A stretch of 64,000 nucleotides of DNA, from the NCBI RefSeq assembly GCF_004346845.1, contig NZ_SMGI01000001.1:62001-126000 (forward strand), read 5' to 3'. Position numbers and translations under genes: made by a program. Positions 55,830 to 64,000 of the stretch are shown here, piece by piece. The notes under the pieces were generated by a model. It did no database searches and was not told where the DNA came from. It saw only the letters and a program-made list of their open reading frames with translations. Position 1 is the first letter of the stretch, and every line of letters starts with the position of its first letter. This DNA comes from Winogradskyella wandonensis. Its GTDB lineage: Bacteria; Bacteroidota; Bacteroidia; Flavobacteriales; Flavobacteriaceae.

Positions 55830-56474
55830 TCAATTAGCGTTCCAATCACTGGGATTTGCATTCCATAGTGCTAAAATGTCTTGTTCTTTTTTAGTGATAT
55901 ATTTCGTGTCTAAAGCTTGTTCAAGGAGATTTTCGTAGTTTCCTAGGGTGTGAAGTTCGACATTGGCCTTTTCAAAATTTTCCTTAGCAACATCAAAGCC
56001 ATAAGAGAAAATAGCGACCATACCTTTAATGTTTAGTTCGGCAGCTCTCAAAGCATCAACAGCGTTAAGACTACTTTTTCCGGTACTTATTAAGTCTTCG
56101 ACAACGACTACTGTTTGTCCTTTTTCGGCATAACCTTCTACTTGATTTTGTCGACCATGTTTCTTGGCCTCGGGACGTACATAAACAAAAGGTAGATTTA
56201 AGTACTCTGCAACCAAAGCACCGATACCAATGGCTCCAGTAGCAACACCAGCTATAACATCTGGTTTACCGTATTTTTCTTCAATTTGCTTTGCTATAGT
56301 CTCTCTTACGTAATTTCGAATCTGTGGATAAGACAATACGATACGGTTGTCGCAATAAATAGGAGACTTCCATCCAGAAGCCCAAGTAAATGGGTTATTT
56401 GGTTGCAACTTTATAGCATTAATCTGAAGTAATAATTCAGCGGTTTTCTTAGCAATATCTTTATTAAAAATCAT
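55830..56474 (-). CDS. pyrE: Orotate phosphoribosyltransferase
   Basis: The 214-residue protein has the PRPP-binding motif VVVVEDLISTGKSS, the flexible loop region YVRPEAKKHGRQNQVEG and the N-terminal IKLQPNNPFTWASGWKSPIY. It converts orotate and PRPP to orotidine 5'-phosphate in pyrimidine synthesis. Length and motifs are complete. It is divergent from the Nudix gene. Confidence 0.95.
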   Translation of the reverse strand: MIFNKDIAKKTAELLLQINAIKLQPNNPFTWASGWKSPIYCDNRIVLSYPQIRNYVRETIAKQIEEKYGKPDVIAGVATGAIGIGALVAEYLNLPFVYVRPEAKKHGRQNQVEGYAEKGQTVVVVEDLISTGKSSLNAVDALRAAELNIKGMVAIFSYGFDVAKENFEKANVELHTLGNYENLLEQALDTKYITKKEQDILALWNANPSDWNAN

Positions 56475-56595
56475 AGCGTAAAATTAATGAAATTTGAAGT
56501 CAGTTAAATTTTAAATTAAAATATTTTTTAATTCAAAAAGGTATAATCTAAAAAAGAATACTTTTACAATACAAAACTAAAAGTCCAAAAGACTA

Positions 56596-57177
56596 ATGCA
56601 TACAATTTTTGTTGGTGATAAGCCTATTTACTTAACAACCAAAGTTGATAAAGAAGATGACGCAAAGGTTTTTTTGCTAAAGTCTGTGGACTTGGGTAAG
56701 GTTATTAGATTACTAAATAAAACAGATATCAAAGCGGTTTATCTAGTAGGGAAGTCTGAAGAAAAATTATTAAAAAAGTTTTTAAAAAAACTCCCAAATG
56801 TTATCGCTGGTGGCGGAAAGGTCTATAATAATGAAGGAAAAGTATTGTTTATTTACAGGAATGATAAATGGGATTTACCAAAAGGCAAAACCGAGAAAAA
56901 AGAATCTATAGAGGAAACTGCACTGCGCGAAGTAGAAGAAGAGACAAAGGTTAGTAATTTAAAAATTACAAAGCCATTACCTACAACGTATCACATCTTT
57001 AAGCGTAATGGACGCTATAAGATCAAGATTACCTACTGGTTTGAAATGAAAACCGATTACGACGGTAAATTAGAGCCACAAAAAAATGAAGGTATAACAA
57101 AAGTGAAATGGCTTAGCGAAAAGAAAATTAAAAAAGCCATGGAGAACAGTTATGCGAACATTAAGCTCCTTGTTTAA
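56596..57177 (+). CDS. Nudix hydrolase
   Basis: The 193-residue protein has a Nudix box from about residue 99 (GKTEKKESIEETALREV then EEETKV), with all consensus positions G, E, R, E, E and E present. It sits in the usual frame of strands (NEGKVLFIYRNDKWDLPKGK before, TYHIFKRNGRYKIKITYWFE after). The first 70 residues form an extra domain with several lysines. It hydrolyses a nucleoside diphosphate linked to some moiety; the exact substrate is not evident. The usual partner pyrE is divergent from it. Confidence 0.87.
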   Translation: MHTIFVGDKPIYLTTKVDKEDDAKVFLLKSVDLGKVIRLLNKTDIKAVYLVGKSEEKLLKKFLKKLPNVIAGGGKVYNNEGKVLFIYRNDKWDLPKGKTEKKESIEETALREVEEETKVSNLKITKPLPTTYHIFKRNGRYKIKITYWFEMKTDYDGKLEPQKNEGITKVKWLSEKKIKKAMENSYANIKLLV

Positions 57178-57230
57178 TTTTTCGATTTTTCACGCAACGT
57201 TTTTGAGTTTTTTGCATCTATATAGAAACA

Positions 57231-57629
57231 ATGATTATGAAAAACGTTGGCCTAATTCTAATTTTTTGTATTCTTTTTTTGTCCTGCGACAACGACGACG
57301 CCAATAATGCTGAACTTATAGGAGATTGGCAACTCATCGAAGTATTGGCCGACCCTGGTGATGGCAGTGGTGTTTTTATGCCAGTGACTAGTAACAAAAT
57401 ACTAAGCTTCAATTCAGATGGAACCGTAACGTCTAATGGTATAATTTGTAGCATTTCTACCGATACAGATACACCTAGCTCAGGAACTTTTTCCGAAGAG
57501 GATATGTCTATTACTACAAGTGCTTGTAGCTTAGCGGATTTCGATTATACTTTTGAAATTAATGGAGATACATTAACCTTTTTCGTTGTATGTATCGAAG
57601 CATGTGGTGTAAAATATCAAAAACTTTAG
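57231..57629 (+). CDS. Lipocalin-like lipoprotein
   Basis: The 132-residue product has a lipoprotein signal (MIMKNVGLILIFCILFLSC, with Asp and Asn following the Cys); a second ATG two codons on is possible. The mature part has the lipocalin-like pattern of Bacteroidota proteins: ELIGDWQLIEVLADPGDGSG, MPVTSNKILSFNSDGTVTSN and the terminal FEINGDTLTFFVVCIEAC. It is predicted to be an outer membrane or periplasmic ligand-binding protein of unknown ligand. Its stop interlocks with that of the M14 peptidase gene. Confidence 0.72.
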   Translation: MIMKNVGLILIFCILFLSCDNDDANNAELIGDWQLIEVLADPGDGSGVFMPVTSNKILSFNSDGTVTSNGIICSISTDTDTPSSGTFSEEDMSITTSACSLADFDYTFEINGDTLTFFVVCIEACGVKYQKL

Positions 57630-59362
57630 TTTATTCTATAAATAGGATATTGCATATGCGCCTTTTCGTAATGTTCAGATTGTTTGTGTAGCCAATCTAA
57701 TTGCGCATACCAATTATTTGCAAAATCTGGTTCTAAGCTTTTCTTAAGATTGAATTGTATCTGTAACCTTGGATTTTGCCTTAATAATAATTGTGCTTTA
57801 TCTTCCCAAACGTATGGTGAAAATCCTTCTTTTTGTTGTAAAATAGTGTCAAAGAAATTCCAGTTAAAAAATGAGTCTGGAGCTTCTGGTTCAAGAGTTT
57901 CAAGAAGATATCGAATTCCTTTTTGGTTAGTTTTTACCAAATAATCACCAGCCATAAATTTTAATTCTATTTCTAAAGTTTCTACTGTTGTATTATAATG
58001 CAAATAGTGGCCCTCGTATGGAGATTGGCGTGTTTTGTAATCGGAAATCCTATAAGATTGAACTTTTAGTAAACTGTCTTTTTCAAGTGGAGTCATTTCA
58101 ATGTTGTTCAACTTTAAGCGCTCAATAACGTGATGCATACCTTGAGGAATAACATATGCTTTTGGAATTGTCACCTCTTTTGTTGGCTTGAAAAAGTTTT
58201 GATATTTTACGTCTTTTTCAAACGGTTGAGAGCGGTCGTATTTTAAACGTTTAGCACCAGTTAGTTCACTATCCACTCTATTGCCCTCAAAGCCTTTAAA
58301 ATTTAAAGTTGAATATTTTGATGTATCAATCTGCCACTCTAAAGGATAAGTGTCCCCAGCTGACCAAATTTTTTCATGTTTAGCGCGTAACTCTGAGATT
58401 TTATCACTATCGGTCTCTGTAATCTCAATCATACTTTTCATAAGCTCATAGGTACCTTCTACACGTTGCTTGTAAGGTTTTAGCATGTGTGTTTCTACCA
58501 TCATGCCTAAGGTGTTAAACAGCGTTGTGTAACCTGTAGAATATCTCGGCGAATCTTTAAACTGAGAAAAGCCACTTTCTGGTGTGCGATTAAATACATT
58601 AACGTAAGGTGTTATGTCCCACTGTTTAGCTTCAAGTTTTTCTTCGAGTTGAGGCATCATTTCGGTATGCAAATAATTGCCTAAAACGCCTCCAAGCTTA
58701 TTATGTTGTGTAAACAAATGTGTTAAAGTATACTGATAATCTGCTCCATTGCTTACATGATTATCTATAAAAACATCGGGTTGTACCAAGTGGTAAATTT
58801 TAGAAAATGTTTTGGCATTTTTTGTGTCTGTTTTTATAAAATCTCGATTAAGATCATAATTACGCGCGTTACCCCTAAAACCGTATTCTTTTGGACCATT
58901 TTGATTCGTACGTGTACCAGAATTTCTATTAAGACTTCCTCCTACATTATAAATAGGAATGGTGACCAAAACTGTGTGTTTTGGTGCTTCAATTGTTCCG
59001 TTGGCAATATCTCTAAAAAGTAGCATTGTTGCATCAATACCGTCTGACTCTCCAGGATGGATGCCATTATTAATAAGCATAATACGATTCTCCTTTCGTA
59101 GCGATTCAAAATCAAAGACATTGTCTCGAGGACTCAGTGTAACGATATGAAGTGGTTTTCCAGAATCGGTTTCGCCAATAGCTTCAATATTAATAGTATT
59201 ATAGTTATCAGCTAGAGCAGTATAGTATGCTATGGTTTCTTCGTAAGTGGCTGTTTCTAGTCCGTTACTTTTTTCGAAAGTTGTGGTAAAATCAAAATCT
59301 GTTTTTTTTGATTCTTGAGAACAAGAAACGATGATTATAAAGAGAATTAAGAGTTTTTTCAT
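57626..59362 (-). CDS. M14-family zinc carboxypeptidase, lipoprotein
   Basis: The preferred start is the ATG at 59362-59360 (MKKLLILFIIIVSCSQ), which gives a clean lipobox ending at Cys14; an ATG three codons upstream at 59371 is possible. The 578-residue protein has the M14 zinc motif HPGESDGIDATMLLFRD (His and Glu ligands) and a third ligand in FIDNHVSNGADYQY. RNYDLNRDFIKTDTKNAKTF supplies substrate-contacting Asn and Arg residues. Family members trim C-terminal residues from peptides or cut peptidoglycan peptides. The C-terminal 200 residues are an additional domain. The lipoprotein signal puts it in the envelope. Confidence 0.85.
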   Translation of the reverse strand: MKKLLILFIIIVSCSQESKKTDFDFTTTFEKSNGLETATYEETIAYYTALADNYNTINIEAIGETDSGKPLHIVTLSPRDNVFDFESLRKENRIMLINNGIHPGESDGIDATMLLFRDIANGTIEAPKHTVLVTIPIYNVGGSLNRNSGTRTNQNGPKEYGFRGNARNYDLNRDFIKTDTKNAKTFSKIYHLVQPDVFIDNHVSNGADYQYTLTHLFTQHNKLGGVLGNYLHTEMMPQLEEKLEAKQWDITPYVNVFNRTPESGFSQFKDSPRYSTGYTTLFNTLGMMVETHMLKPYKQRVEGTYELMKSMIEITETDSDKISELRAKHEKIWSAGDTYPLEWQIDTSKYSTLNFKGFEGNRVDSELTGAKRLKYDRSQPFEKDVKYQNFFKPTKEVTIPKAYVIPQGMHHVIERLKLNNIEMTPLEKDSLLKVQSYRISDYKTRQSPYEGHYLHYNTTVETLEIELKFMAGDYLVKTNQKGIRYLLETLEPEAPDSFFNWNFFDTILQQKEGFSPYVWEDKAQLLLRQNPRLQIQFNLKKSLEPDFANNWYAQLDWLHKQSEHYEKAHMQYPIYRIN

Positions 59363-59381
59363 GATGTACATTCTTGTTTTT

Positions 59382-59389
59382 CAAACTTA
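59382..59389 (-). promoter_or_regulatory. Bacteroidota-type -7 element before the M14 peptidase gene
   Basis: On the minus strand 59389-59382 reads TAAGTTTG, an exact TAnnTTTG. It is 19 nt upstream of the preferred start and 10 nt upstream of the alternative, which favours the shorter reading. Confidence 0.45.
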
Positions 59390-59445
59390 GGCATTTTGAA
59401 GCAGAAAAACTTTCTGTAGTCCAAATTTCAGATTATAAAAATGAC

Positions 59446-59453
59446 TAATTTTG
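59446..59453 (+). promoter_or_regulatory. Bacteroidota-type -7 element before ctlX
   Basis: TAATTTTG is an exact TAnnTTTG match, 21 nt before the preferred ctlX ATG at 59475. An in-frame ATG at 59451 lies inside it and is therefore unlikely to be the real start. Confidence 0.5.
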
Positions 59454-59474
59454 CATCACTTTATAAATATACTG

Positions 59475-60407
59475 ATGCAACAAACCACAGATACTATATT
59501 AATGATTCGTCCAGTAAATTTTAGGATGAATGAAGAAACTGCAGTAAATAATTACTTTCAGGAAGATTTAAATTTAAAAAATGCAGAAATTAATAAAAAA
59601 GCTCAGGAAGAGTTTGATGCCTTTGTATATAAGCTTAGATCTGTTGGTATTAATGTAATTGTAGAGCATGATGATGAGCTTATGGATACGCCAGACTCGA
59701 TTTTTCCTAATAACTGGGTGAGTTTTCATAGTAATGGTGATGTGGCTTTATATCCTATGTTTGCAGAAAATAGAAGAAAAGAGCGCCGAGACGAAGTGTT
59801 TATAAGATTAGAGCAAGAAGGTTTTAAGATTGAAAATATTGTAGATTATACCTCCGCAGAAAACGAAGGTATATTTCTAGAAGGTACGGGAAGTTTACTT
59901 TTAGACCGTGTAAATAGTAAGGCCTATTGTGCTTTATCGCCACGAGCAGACGAAGATTTGTTTATTGAGTTCTGCGAAGATTTTGAATATACTCCAGTCG
60001 TTTTTACCGCTAACCAAACTGTGGAAGGTAAACGATTACCAATTTATCATACAAACGTTATGATGTGTTTGGCCGAGACTTTTGCAGTTATTTGTTTGGA
60101 CACCATAGATGATAAAAAAGAACGTAAAAATGTAGTGAAGCATCTTAAGCAAGATGGAAAAGAAATCATATCGATTACCGAAGTACAAATGCATCAATTT
60201 GCAGGGAATATGTTACAACTAAGAGGCGAAAATAATCAGCGCTATTTAGTGATGAGTGAAGCTGCTCATAAGAGTTTAACAGCTCAGCAAGTAAATGCTA
60301 TAGAAAAACACTGTCCAATCTTGTCAAGTTCTCTAGAAACCATAGAAACTTGTGGTGGCGGTAGTGCACGTTGCATGATGGCTGAGGTGTTTCTACCAAA
60401 AACCTAA
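59475..60407 (+). CDS. ctlX: CtlX-type citrulline-utilisation hydrolase/amidinotransferase-family protein
   Basis: The 310-residue protein starts MQQTTDTILMIRPVNFRMNE; the ATG eight codons upstream is inside the -7 element. It has the arginine deiminase superfamily motifs of the CtlX group: DTPDSIFPNNWVSFH, the substrate-guanidino region GIFLEGTGSLLLDRVNSKAY, EVQMHQFAGNMLQLRGEN with the catalytic histidine, and CGGGSARCMMAEVFLP with the cysteine. CtlX is linked to citrulline use and, in Bacteroidota, generally sits near a DDAH-like gene; one such gene is 10 kb away here (48768). It converges on the CpcT-like gene with a 4-nt overlap. Confidence 0.85.
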   Translation: MQQTTDTILMIRPVNFRMNEETAVNNYFQEDLNLKNAEINKKAQEEFDAFVYKLRSVGINVIVEHDDELMDTPDSIFPNNWVSFHSNGDVALYPMFAENRRKERRDEVFIRLEQEGFKIENIVDYTSAENEGIFLEGTGSLLLDRVNSKAYCALSPRADEDLFIEFCEDFEYTPVVFTANQTVEGKRLPIYHTNVMMCLAETFAVICLDTIDDKKERKNVVKHLKQDGKEIISITEVQMHQFAGNMLQLRGENNQRYLVMSEAAHKSLTAQQVNAIEKHCPILSSSLETIETCGGGSARCMMAEVFLPKT

Positions 60408-61042
60408 TCTAGTTTGTTAAATATATAACCGCCCTTTTCAGCACCCCAAACGTAGTTTCCGATGCTGTCAAAACCTCGGTCCCATGAAATAATCTTATCT
60501 TCTAGAATTTCGACTTCACTCCTTGCAAAAGCTGCACCACGCAAGCTACTTCTACAAGTTGTATCTCCTGTTTTTCCACGATAATACTTCTCGGAAATAC
60601 GTTTTAAAATAACTTCGCACCCAGATTTTAACGATATTTCTTCGAGAGTCAGGCTATCAAAAGCTTTAGGATTTTTCCATTTACCAATCCATAACGAGTC
60701 ATTTTTCATTTCATATACTTCTGAAGAAAATACACTGTCGTTTATCTTATTTAATTTGTAGATACGTTGTCTGTATGGCTTGTCTTGCATACTATTAAGC
60801 GCTTGTTCTACATACAAATAATACCCTTGCTTTTCCCAAATCGGGTACATGTGTAGCGAAATGTTATAATACGAAGAATCTACTTTCGATTGGATTTCTG
60901 AATTGAAAGACCCTTGCATTAAAGCAAATAATTCCTCAATATTTTCTTGCTTATCCGTTTTAAGGGTGCTCTTAGATTCCTCATTTTTACATGCGCTAAA
61001 AATGATAAACACTGTTAGCAACTGCATAATTTTATTTTGCAT
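60404..61042 (-). CDS. CpcT/CpeT-like lipoprotein
   Basis: The 212-residue protein has a lipoprotein signal (MQNKIMQLLTVFIIFSAC) followed by ELFALMQGSFNSEIQ, LHMYPIWEKQGYYLYVEQAL, and CRSSLRGAAFARSEVEILED with the terminal WGAEKGGYIFNKLD. These match the CpcT/CpeT family, known from cyanobacteria as chromophore lyases that attach bilins to phycobiliproteins. A non-phototrophic flavobacterium has no such targets, so the family must do something else here, possibly binding a hydrophobic ligand. It lies alone, 40 nt from the histidine kinase gene. Confidence 0.78.
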   Translation of the reverse strand: MQNKIMQLLTVFIIFSACKNEESKSTLKTDKQENIEELFALMQGSFNSEIQSKVDSSYYNISLHMYPIWEKQGYYLYVEQALNSMQDKPYRQRIYKLNKINDSVFSSEVYEMKNDSLWIGKWKNPKAFDSLTLEEISLKSGCEVILKRISEKYYRGKTGDTTCRSSLRGAAFARSEVEILEDKIISWDRGFDSIGNYVWGAEKGGYIFNKLD

Positions 61043-61081
61043 GTGTTGTGGATATTAATTACGTGGGGAAAATAAAAAAAT

Positions 61082-63127
61082 TTATTCCGAAAGCGGTGCT
61101 TTAGGTAATTCTATAAAGAACTTACTACCAATGTTTGGTGTACTCTCCACCCAAATACGGCCATTATTAAGTTCTACTAAGTCTTTACAAATCGTTAATC
61201 CAAGTCCGGTACCTTTTTCGTTTTCTGTACCGATTGTAGTAAAGTTCTTTTTTGCATTAAAGAGTTTTTTCTGGTTTTCTTCAGAAATACCAATACCAGT
61301 ATCTTCAACGCAGATTAATACTTTTCCGTTGTAATCTTGGTTAGAAACAGTTATAACATCACCCTTTCCGGTAAATTTTACAGCATTTGTAATTAAATTC
61401 TGGATGACAATTTCTAGCATACTTCGGTCTGCATAAACAAACTCTCTTCTGGATTCGTCAATAAGAATAATGCCCTTATCGTTTACCTTTTTCTCTATTA
61501 AAGAGATTTTAATTTGAAAGATTTCTTGAATATTAAATAACTCTGGCTTAGGCTGAAGGTTTTGCATTTGCGACTTTGACCAATTCAATAAATTAAATAG
61601 CAAAGACGAAGCGTTGTTAGCATTTTCACTAAGTTCAGGAATTAGCTCATTAAACTCTTCTTTACTAATTCCGCCATCTTTCAGTAAATCCAAAAAGGCT
61701 TTTATTGACGAAATAGAATCTTTTAAATCATGCGATACAATAGAAAATAGTTTGTCTTTAACTTGGTTTACCTCTTCTAATTGCGCATTTTTTAGAGCAA
61801 GTTTTTTATTCTCTTTGGCAAACGCTTTATTGCTTTTTGCCTCCTTAGAACTTTTTAAATAACTGAATATGAGTAGAGCGGTTACAAAAACTAAAGCAGC
61901 AATAAGTCCATACATTAAAAGCAAATCTTGTTTACTCTTTTCTGGCGAAGCCGTTAAAGTATCTTCTACTTTTTCTAGTTTTTGAGGAATTATAATTTCT
62001 GTAGGTGTCTCAGAAATTTCTTCAATAGTGCTTTCTGGGATTTTCGCAGAGGCTTCTTTTTCTTTGTCTAATTTTTCTTTTAAACTGTAATATTGATTTT
62101 GCCAATTAAAAGCGTCTTCGTAAAAACCACGAGTAGAATCTAAATCTCTATTCAGTTTTAAATTGTAAAGTAATTCTTCCTCATTATCTAGTTTTCGGGC
62201 TAGTTTCAAAGCCTCAAGAAGTTGACCTTCTGCGAGTTTCAATCTTTTGTTTTTTATGCTCAGCTCACCAATTGCATTAAGAGATTTTAGAACGCCAAGC
62301 TCATCTTTCTGATTTCTACTATATTTAAGACCTTCTCTTAAATAGTCTGCAGCCTTGTCCAAATCTTCAATGGCCAAATAAGATTTTCCTAAACTTGGCA
62401 AAATTTCGCCTCGTATACTTTTGTCATCTTCTTTATCTAAAAGCATTAGCATACGTTCGTAACTATCGATTGACCGTCTATAATCATCTTTTTTTGCGTA
62501 CAGCTTACCCAAGTTTTTTAGTGAGTACATCATGCCTTCTAGGTCATCAAGTTCTTCCCTTACGCTTAAGGCCTTTTTATTGTACTGAAGTGCTTTATCT
62601 ACAAAGCCCGTATTGTAATAAGCGTCCGCTAAATTGTTATAAGCCTTACTTAGTTCGGATTTTAATCCTTTTTCTTCAAAAATTGAAATAGCAGAAAGCG
62701 AATTTTGTAACCCTTTTTTGTAGTTACCTCTTTGTATTTCTATTACACCAAGATTGTTATTCACTTTTGCAATACCTAGCGTGTCGCTAACAGAGGTGTA
62801 GTATGTTCTGGCAGTTTCAAAATTAGATACGGCTTCAACTTCGTTTTCTTGCTTGTTATTAATTAAAGCTTTAATAAATGTGGTTTCGGCAAGTCCTCTG
62901 TTATAATTTAAAGATTTTGATAATTCTGAGGTCTGGGCAATAAATAATAAGACTTTATTATAATCCTCTATTTTGTAAAGTTCGTTTATAAGCAACAGAG
63001 ATGTCTCTACTTTCGTCGAGTCTTGGTTCTGATAGGCCAAACGCACAGTAAGGCTATCTATCTTTGCATTTTGTGCAAAGCTTATCGCAGCAGACAGGCA
63101 GATGGCATAAAGTATAAGTTGCTTCAT
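61082..63127 (-). CDS. Orphan sensor histidine kinase with periplasmic TPR domain
   Basis: I start at ATG 63127 (MKQLILYAICLSAAISFAQ, a signal peptide), giving 681 residues; 15 upstream codons in frame do not resemble a signal. The periplasmic part is about eight TPR repeats (for example ELSKAYNNLADAYYNTGFVD and ALQYNKKALSVREELDDLEG). One membrane helix (about 402-424) and a coiled coil follow. The kinase core has H-box FSIVSHDLKDS (His near residue 466), N-box IVQNLITNAVKF, G1 VEDTGIGISEEN and G2 EKGTGLGLTICKDLVELNNG. It should sense an envelope signal via the TPRs. No response regulator gene is nearby, so its partner is elsewhere. Confidence 0.9.
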   Translation of the reverse strand: MKQLILYAICLSAAISFAQNAKIDSLTVRLAYQNQDSTKVETSLLLINELYKIEDYNKVLLFIAQTSELSKSLNYNRGLAETTFIKALINNKQENEVEAVSNFETARTYYTSVSDTLGIAKVNNNLGVIEIQRGNYKKGLQNSLSAISIFEEKGLKSELSKAYNNLADAYYNTGFVDKALQYNKKALSVREELDDLEGMMYSLKNLGKLYAKKDDYRRSIDSYERMLMLLDKEDDKSIRGEILPSLGKSYLAIEDLDKAADYLREGLKYSRNQKDELGVLKSLNAIGELSIKNKRLKLAEGQLLEALKLARKLDNEEELLYNLKLNRDLDSTRGFYEDAFNWQNQYYSLKEKLDKEKEASAKIPESTIEEISETPTEIIIPQKLEKVEDTLTASPEKSKQDLLLMYGLIAALVFVTALLIFSYLKSSKEAKSNKAFAKENKKLALKNAQLEEVNQVKDKLFSIVSHDLKDSISSIKAFLDLLKDGGISKEEFNELIPELSENANNASSLLFNLLNWSKSQMQNLQPKPELFNIQEIFQIKISLIEKKVNDKGIILIDESRREFVYADRSMLEIVIQNLITNAVKFTGKGDVITVSNQDYNGKVLICVEDTGIGISEENQKKLFNAKKNFTTIGTENEKGTGLGLTICKDLVELNNGRIWVESTPNIGSKFFIELPKAPLSE

Positions 63128-63557
63128 AAAGCAGTGTCTATAAGGCACAGTTTTATATTCTGTTTTGGCCAACTTTCTGAGAGGGATAGGAAAGGCGTCC
63201 TAGGATAATATCCTTTAGACTTTAATTAATAGCTGTTCAAAAATCACTAAATGCATTTTAATTTACTAATTTATAAGACTTATAACCAAAAAATCAGACG
63301 AAATGATAGTTGAAAATTAAAAAAAAATAGACCATTCGACTAAAGACAAAAATTTCCGTAGAACTACACTTTTATCGACGAAATGCACACTTATTTTAAG
63401 TGCTTGATTTTAAGACTTATATGTGGCTTTGGTGCTAAGAAACATGGGGCGTTAGATGCGCTTTACTTTGCATAATATTAACTTATCGACAAACTGATTT
63501 CAAAATAATAAAAGGTCTATCTTTGCAGGCATTAAAAAAGGAATAATAAGTTTTTTT
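63128..63557. other. 430-nt gene-free spacer before argS
   Basis: I find no convincing gene. It holds the argS promoter, a 6-bp hairpin (CACTTA-TTT-TAAGTG at 63388-63402) and AT-rich sequence. It separates the divergent kinase and argS genes and may hold the unidentified kinase promoter. Confidence 0.5.
63518..63525 (+). promoter_or_regulatory. Bacteroidota-type -7 element before argS
   Basis: TATCTTTG is an exact TAnnTTTG match, followed by GCAGG, and lies 32 nt upstream of the argS ATG. A good -33 TTTG is not evident. Confidence 0.55.
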
Positions 63558-64000
63558 ATGAGTCTTCAATTCACTTTAGAGAAAAATGTAAAAGCTGCTG
63601 CAAAGTCTATTTTCGGTGCAGATTTAGAGTCTGTCGAGTTTCAAGCAACACGTAAAGAGTTTGCAGGAGATACAACTGTTGTTGTTTTTCCAATGCTTCG
63701 TGTAATAAAGGGAAATCCCGTACTTATCGGCGAAAAAATTGGGCAGTATTTGGTTGATAATGTGGCTTTGGTTAAAGATTTTAATGTTGTAAAAGGCTTC
63801 CTTAATATAGAAATCAATGACTCTTACTACCTAGATTTTTTAAAGGAGATACAAAACGATATGGATTTTGGTTTTGTAAGCAAAAAAGATAACAAGGCTA
63901 TCATGGTGGAGTATTCTTCGCCAAATACGAATAAACCATTGCATCTAGGCCATGTAAGAAATGTACTGTTAGGTTATAGTGTTTCAGAAATTTTAAAGGC
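63558..64000 (+). CDS. argS: Arginyl-tRNA synthetase, N-terminal part (cut by window edge)
   Basis: The frame from ATG 63558 (MSLQFTLEKNVKAAAKSIFG) is open to the window end, 147 codons. It shows the ArgRS N-terminal additional domain (EFAGDTTVVVFPMLRVIKGN) and then the class I start VEYSSPNTNKPLHLGHVRNV with HLGH standing for the HIGH motif. It charges tRNA-Arg. The rest, including the KMSK-like loop, is beyond the window. Confidence 0.95.
   Translation, partial: MSLQFTLEKNVKAAAKSIFGADLESVEFQATRKEFAGDTTVVVFPMLRVIKGNPVLIGEKIGQYLVDNVALVKDFNVVKGFLNIEINDSYYLDFLKEIQNDMDFGFVSKKDNKAIMVEYSSPNTNKPLHLGHVRNVLLGYSVSEILK

Noticed and set aside
63388-63402. Small RNA or terminator in the argS upstream gap
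   Set aside because: A 6-bp hairpin alone in AT-rich sequence, without a promoter or T run, is not enough.

Overview
The window looks like a piece of the chromosome of a marine-type member of the Flavobacteriaceae (phylum Bacteroidota). The evidence is the low G+C content, a SusC/SusD pair, Bacteroidota-type -7 promoter elements (TAnnTTTG), start codons preceded by A-rich sequence rather than Shine-Dalgarno sites, a zinc-free L36 of the Bacteroidota type, and the gene order S12 to L17 followed by carA, eno and gltA. I see no prophage, insertion sequence, CRISPR array, tRNA or rRNA gene.

Layout. 1-996 is the start of a large alpha-2-macroglobulin-like protein, cut by the window edge. 1172-2125 is a secreted TPR protein. 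2238-7355 is a four-gene export operon: a TetR regulator, an ABC half-transporter whose ATPase motifs are strikingly eroded, a HlyD-type adaptor and a TolC-type outer membrane channel. 7454-18189 is a mixed housekeeping region: Mpl-type muropeptide ligase, dienelactone hydrolase, a 614-residue PLP enzyme, a secreted tail-collar-domain protein, a PaiB-like protein, DUF1569, RadC, a polysaccharide-deacetylase-like protein, a YjjG-type nucleotidase, an unknown secreted coiled-coil protein and RarA. 18272-23355 is a minus-strand SusC-SusD-lipoprotein uptake operon without enzymes. 23571-26752 holds a rhomboid protease, an RlmB-type methyltransferase and a small Omp85-like barrel.

26932-44375 is one unbroken ribosomal protein supercluster on the plus strand (str, S10, spc and alpha gene sets, without tuf), with fusA, secY, infA and rpoA embedded. 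Its few longer spacers carry structure: a promoter with a transcript-start hairpin before rpsL, a 15-bp hairpin between rpsJ and rplC, a hairpin before rpsH, two homologous structured leaders before rpsM and rpsK, and a terminator-promoter pair splitting off rpsD-rpoA-rplQ.

After the supercluster come carA, eno, gltA and a dimethylarginine-hydrolase-like gene. 49688-54501 is a minus-strand membrane-lipid and quality-control cluster (rsfS, ftsH, LUD protein, cdsA, psd, acyl-CoA-binding protein). 54597-63127 holds birA, an SRPBCC protein, pyrE, a Nudix hydrolase, a lipocalin-like lipoprotein, an M14 carboxypeptidase, ctlX, a CpcT/CpeT-like lipoprotein and an orphan TPR histidine kinase. argS begins at 63558 and runs off the end.

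Most of the window is conserved core genome, and I do not see an obvious new multi-gene system. The best leads are the paired leaders in the alpha gene set, the exporter with the eroded ATPase, and a small family of short GAGC-n-GTCGA spacer repeats, one of them inside the ribosomal cluster.
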